This document shows positions 14,222 through 16,788 of a stretch of DNA of 16,788 nt, piece after piece. The notes beneath the pieces were generated by a model, which was given only the letters and a program-made list of their open reading frames with translations, was not told where the DNA came from and made no database searches. The stretch is from Comamonadaceae bacterium (GTDB lineage Bacteria > Pseudomonadota > Gammaproteobacteria > Burkholderiales > Burkholderiaceae_C): the NCBI GenBank assembly GCA_947374505.1, contig CANCCE010000036.1, forward strand, positions 1-16,788. Reading direction: 5' to 3'. Within the stretch, counting starts at the first letter, position 1. Every line of letters begins with the position of its first letter. A program made the translations under genes and the position numbers.

Positions 14222-15067
14222 ATGACCGTTGCCCCCTCGGCTACTTCATCAGCAACTCCGGCCTCATTTGAGATCAAGAGTGCCAACCTACCGTTGGTCG
14301 CCTTGCTGCTCAAATCCACCGACCTCCGAACCCTGGCGGAGGACTTCAAGGCCCGCTTCGGCGATATTCCCGATTTTTTTGACCAAGACCCGCTGGTCAT
14401 CGACCTCACGCAGCTGAATGCCGCCGCACGCCGCAACGGCGTCGATGTCGAAGCGATTGATTTCCTAGCTCTTTTGACACTGCTGCGTCAGTACAACGTG
14501 GTGCCAATTGCCATCAAGGGCGGGAGCCCCACCCAGATGGCCGATGGTCTGACTGCCGGTTTATTGCCGGCACCCGATGCCCGTGTGTTGGCAAGCAGTC
14601 CGCCGACACCTGAACCCGAACGCCAAGTTGCACCATCCACTAAAGCGGCGGCAAGCGTCAAGGCCCCTCCCGTCCCAACGCCAGTCGCTGCACCAGTGCC
14701 GGCGCAGGGCATGCCAGAAGTACCACTGGGTGCGCTGGTCATCAACAAGCCTCTGCGGTCGGGCCAGCAAATCTATGCCCGTGGCCGAGATCTTGTCGTG
14801 TTGGCGATGGTCAACGCTGGCGCTGAAATCATTGCTGATGGACACATCCATGTGTATGCCCCGCTGCGCGGCAAAGTCATGGCCGGCGCCCGCGGCAACA
14901 CCGAAGCGCGCATCTTCGCCCTCAGCCTGGAAGCAGAGCTCATCTCTATCGCGGGCATTTACCGCACCAGCGAGAACCCACTGCCAGCCAACATACAAGG
15001 CAAGCCAGCCCAAGTGCGGCTGGTGGCTGGCCCCGATGGCGACAAATTAGTCATGGATGCAATGTGA
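14222..15067 (+). CDS. minC: Septum-site inhibitor MinC
   Basis: A 281-residue inhibitor of FtsZ ring assembly that acts at the cell poles with MinD. Seen: the N-terminal domain (about 14-115) with FEIKSANLPLVALLLKS and FFDQDPLVIDLTQLN, a Pro/Ala-rich linker (about 121-165), and the beta-helical C-terminal domain. In the latter, LRSGQQIYARGRDLVVLAMV and GAEIIADGHIHVYAPLRGK are the usual MinD/FtsZ-binding core, ending in the IYRTSENPLP segment. I chose ATG at 14222; an in-frame TTG at 14198 would add eight residues without support. First gene of minCDE; no clear promoter was seen in the 132 bp upstream. Confidence 0.96.
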   Translation: MTVAPSATSSATPASFEIKSANLPLVALLLKSTDLRTLAEDFKARFGDIPDFFDQDPLVIDLTQLNAAARRNGVDVEAIDFLALLTLLRQYNVVPIAIKGGSPTQMADGLTAGLLPAPDARVLASSPPTPEPERQVAPSTKAAASVKAPPVPTPVAAPVPAQGMPEVPLGALVINKPLRSGQQIYARGRDLVVLAMVNAGAEIIADGHIHVYAPLRGKVMAGARGNTEARIFALSLEAELISIAGIYRTSENPLPANIQGKPAQVRLVAGPDGDKLVMDAM

Positions 15068-15137
15068 AAATGACGCCTTCGCTCATCCTTCGCAGCAGCA
15101 CTCAGACCCCACGTTTTCAATCAAAGGACTTTCAGTA

Positions 15138-15953
15138 ATGGCCAAAATCATTGTGGTGACTTCCGGCAAGGGCGGCGTGGGTAAAACCACCACCAGTGCC
15201 AGCTTTGCAACCGGCTTGGCCCTGCGCGGCCACAAAACCGCCGTCATCGACTTCGACGTCGGCCTGCGCAACCTGGACCTCATCATGGGCTGCGAACGCC
15301 GTGTGGTGTATGACCTGATCAACGTCATTCAAGGTGAAGCCAACCTGAACCAAGCGCTTATCAAAGACAAGCAATGCGAGAACCTGTACGTTCTCGCCGC
15401 GTCACAAACGCGCGACAAAGAAGCGCTGACCAAAGATGGCGTTGAGAAAGTCCTCAAAGACCTCTCCGCCATGGACTTCGAATACATCATTTGCGACTCT
15501 CCGGCGGGTATCGAAACTGGCGCGCTGATGGCCATGCACTTTGCAGATGAGGCCCTCATCGTCACCAACCCTGAAGTCTCATCCGTGCGCGATTCAGACC
15601 GCATTCTGGGCATGCTGTCGAGCAAGACCAAACGTGGCATTGAAGGCAGCGAACCGATCAAGGAACACCTGCTGATCACCCGCTACAACCCGAACCGTGT
15701 CGACCAAGGTCAGATGCTGTCACTCGAAGACATCACCGACATCCTGCGCATCAAGCTGATCGGTGTTATTCCTGAGTCTGAGTCTGTGCTGCAAGCCTCT
15801 AACCAAGGCGTGCCTGCCGTGCACATGGCCGGTACCGATGTTTCTGAGGCCTACAAGGATGTGATCGATCGATTCCTTGGCCAAGACAAGCCACTGCGTT
15901 TCATCGATGCGCAAAAACCCAGCTTCCTCAAGCGCCTCTTCGGAGGTAAATAA
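15138..15953 (+). CDS. minD: Septum-site determining ATPase MinD
   Basis: A 271-residue ParA/MinD-family membrane-cycling ATPase that recruits MinC and is released by MinE. Seen: the deviant Walker A GKGGVGKTT (residues 10-18, with the signature Lys11 and Lys16), LRNLDLIMGCERR, the Walker B-region DSPAGIE, and a C-terminal amphipathic membrane-targeting helix ending FLKRLFGGK. ATG at 15138 begins the conserved MAKIIVVTSGKGG; AAAGGA (15124-15129) lies upstream. It starts 70 bp after the minC stop and is followed by minE after 3 bp. Confidence 0.98.
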   Translation: MAKIIVVTSGKGGVGKTTTSASFATGLALRGHKTAVIDFDVGLRNLDLIMGCERRVVYDLINVIQGEANLNQALIKDKQCENLYVLAASQTRDKEALTKDGVEKVLKDLSAMDFEYIICDSPAGIETGALMAMHFADEALIVTNPEVSSVRDSDRILGMLSSKTKRGIEGSEPIKEHLLITRYNPNRVDQGQMLSLEDITDILRIKLIGVIPESESVLQASNQGVPAVHMAGTDVSEAYKDVIDRFLGQDKPLRFIDAQKPSFLKRLFGGK

Positions 15954-15956
15954 GCC

Positions 15957-16217
15957 ATGACGTCTTTCTTTTCCTTCTTGCTCGGCGAGAAAAAGAAAAC
16001 TGCCAGCGTCGCCAAAGAGCGCCTGCAAATCATCTTGGCGCACGAGCGTTCAGGCGGGAACCACAAACCCGATTATTTGCCCGCGCTACAACGTGACCTG
16101 ATTGCGGTTATTTCCAAGTACATCAACATCAATCCGAACGACATCAAGGTCAACCTTGAGCGTCAAGACAACTTGGATGTACTGGAAGTCAAAATCGAAT
16201 TGCCAGACGGCAAGTAA
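15957..16217 (+). CDS. minE: Cell-division topological specificity factor MinE
   Basis: An 86-residue MinE, the usual length. It drives pole-to-pole oscillation by stimulating MinD ATPase. Seen: a short hydrophobic membrane-binding start (MTSFFSFLLGEKKK), the MinD-contact region VAKERLQIILAHERS (about 18-32), and the C-terminal dimerisation domain with VISKYININPNDIKV and LEVKIELP. GGAGG at 15942-15946 serves as ribosome site inside the last minD codons; the genes are 3 bp apart, implying coupled translation. It ends convergently with the YjdM gene. Confidence 0.97.
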   Translation: MTSFFSFLLGEKKKTASVAKERLQIILAHERSGGNHKPDYLPALQRDLIAVISKYININPNDIKVNLERQDNLDVLEVKIELPDGK

Positions 16218-16225
16218 TTGAAACG

Positions 16226-16241
16226 CTCAAGCCTTCTTGAG
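16226..16241. terminator. Weak bidirectional hairpin between minE and the YjdM gene
   Basis: CTCAAG-CCTT-CTTGAG forms a perfect 6-bp stem with a 4-nt loop at the junction of two convergent genes, overlapping the last codons of the YjdM gene. A second CTTGAGC at 16251-16257 can pair alternatively with GCTCAAG. It is AT-rich and lacks a T tract, so termination function is doubtful. Confidence 0.25.
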
Positions 16242-16574
16242 AAAGCAGGCCTTGAGCATGAAGGCGCCTTGGTCGGTCTTGCAATCAACCTCGTGATCAC
16301 CTGCGCCTTGCGGTAGGCGGATGCTTTTGACCTTCGTGCCTTTCTTGAGCACGATGGATGAACCCTTGACCTTCAAATCCTTGATGAGAATGACCGCGTC
16401 GCCATCGGCTAAAGCGTTGCCGTTGACGTCAAGAATAACGCCATCGATTTCAGCGGTAGCTTCATCAGCCTGCTCAACCATGGGCCACTCAAAACTGCAA
16501 TCTGGACAAACAAAATTTTGGCCGTCTGGATAGGTGTTTTCGAACCCACATTGCGGGCAGGCAGGTGCAGTCAT
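16227..16574 (-). CDS. yjdM: YjdM/PhnA-family zinc-ribbon protein
   Basis: A 115-residue small cytoplasmic protein of the YjdM family (formerly PhnA). Older annotations call it alkylphosphonate utilisation protein, but its function is not established. Seen: an N-terminal zinc ribbon with Cys6, Cys9, Cys23 and Cys26 (CPQCG...CPDCS), followed by the compact C-terminal domain with VILDVNGNALADGDAVILIKDLKVKG and VDCKTDQGAFMLKACFLKK. I chose ATG at 16574, giving the usual length and a 4-nt gap from gyrB; ATG at 16586 (four residues longer) would overlap the gyrB end. It probably lies on the gyrB transcript. Confidence 0.9.
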   Translation of the reverse strand: MTAPACPQCGFENTYPDGQNFVCPDCSFEWPMVEQADEATAEIDGVILDVNGNALADGDAVILIKDLKVKGSSIVLKKGTKVKSIRLPQGAGDHEVDCKTDQGAFMLKACFLKKA

Positions 16575-16578
16575 CGCT

Positions 16579-16788
16579 TCAGACATCAATGTTGCCAGCC
16601 CTGAGCGCATTCGTTTCAATGAACTCGCGGCGCGGTTCGACATCGTCGCCCATCAGCATGGTGAAAACGTGATCGGCTTCAATCGCGTCATCAATCTGCA
16701 CGCGCAACAAGCGGCGCACCGTTGGATCCATCGTGGTTTCCCACAGCTGCGCCGGGTTCATTTCGCCCAGCCCTTTGTAACGCTGTCG
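16579..16788 (-). CDS. gyrB: DNA gyrase subunit B, C-terminal end only
   Basis: The last 69 codons and stop of GyrB, the ATPase subunit of the type II topoisomerase that introduces negative supercoils. The visible part begins RQRYKGLGEMNPAQLWETT, the conserved TOPRIM/C-terminal tail, and continues through DPTVRRLLRVQIDDAIEADHVF to FIETNALRAGNIDV. These are diagnostic for GyrB; ParE is less likely given the LRAGNIDV-type ending. The 5' part lies beyond the right edge. In many bacteria gyrB follows dnaA and dnaN, so the replication origin may lie to the right of this window; this is inference. Confidence 0.96.
   Translation of the reverse strand, partial: RQRYKGLGEMNPAQLWETTMDPTVRRLLRVQIDDAIEADHVFTMLMGDDVEPRREFIETNALRAGNIDV

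Overview
The window looks like a GC-rich betaproteobacterial chromosome segment, most likely Comamonadaceae (Rhodoferax/Polaromonas/Limnohabitans-like). The protein sequences (a BktB-type thiolase, CueR, NnrU, MinCDE, GyrB) and a short GC-rich interspersed repeat of a type I associate with that family support this. Partial mnmG at the left edge and the 3' end of gyrB at the right edge suggest an origin-proximal region. That placement is inference.

Layout: (1) 1-2002, minus strand: a Phd/YefM-type antitoxin and a PIN-domain (VapC-like) toxin lie directly upstream of mnmG, the tRNA wobble-uridine modification gene, with only 3 nt between toxin stop and mnmG start. (2) 2155-3339, plus: a BktB/PhaA-type beta-ketothiolase, divergent from the toxin-antitoxin operon. 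(3) 3403-6826, minus: a tightly overlapping four-gene operon encoding a [2Fe-2S] small subunit, a Tat-exported molybdopterin hydroxylase large subunit (isoquinoline 1-oxidoreductase-like), a Tat-exported SoxY-like protein and SoxZ. (4) 6827-7635: an 809-bp gene-poor stretch. (5) 7636-8742, plus: a NemA-type old yellow enzyme whose tail overlaps the convergent copA. (6) 8724-12480: a copper homeostasis block with divergent copA and copZ-cueR, separated by a nearly perfect 19-bp inverted repeat carrying two MerR-type operators, followed by a periplasmic Spy/CpxP-like protein. (7) 12497-13078, minus: an NnrU-family membrane protein. (8) 13277-14089, plus: an endonuclease/exonuclease/phosphatase-fold protein. 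(9) 14222-16217, plus: minC, minD and minE, the division-site selection operon. (10) 16227-16788, minus: a YjdM/PhnA zinc-ribbon protein and the gyrB 3' end.

How the parts work together: copA, copZ and cueR form a standard Cu(I) efflux circuit (pump, cytoplasmic chaperone, sensor), and the Spy-like protein may add periplasmic protection. MinCDE set the division plane. The least conventional unit is the molybdo-hydroxylase/SoxYZ operon. It pairs two heterodimers, each with one Tat-signal subunit, and contains no soxX, soxA, soxB or soxCD within the window. No rRNA, tRNA, CRISPR array or intact insertion sequence was recognised.
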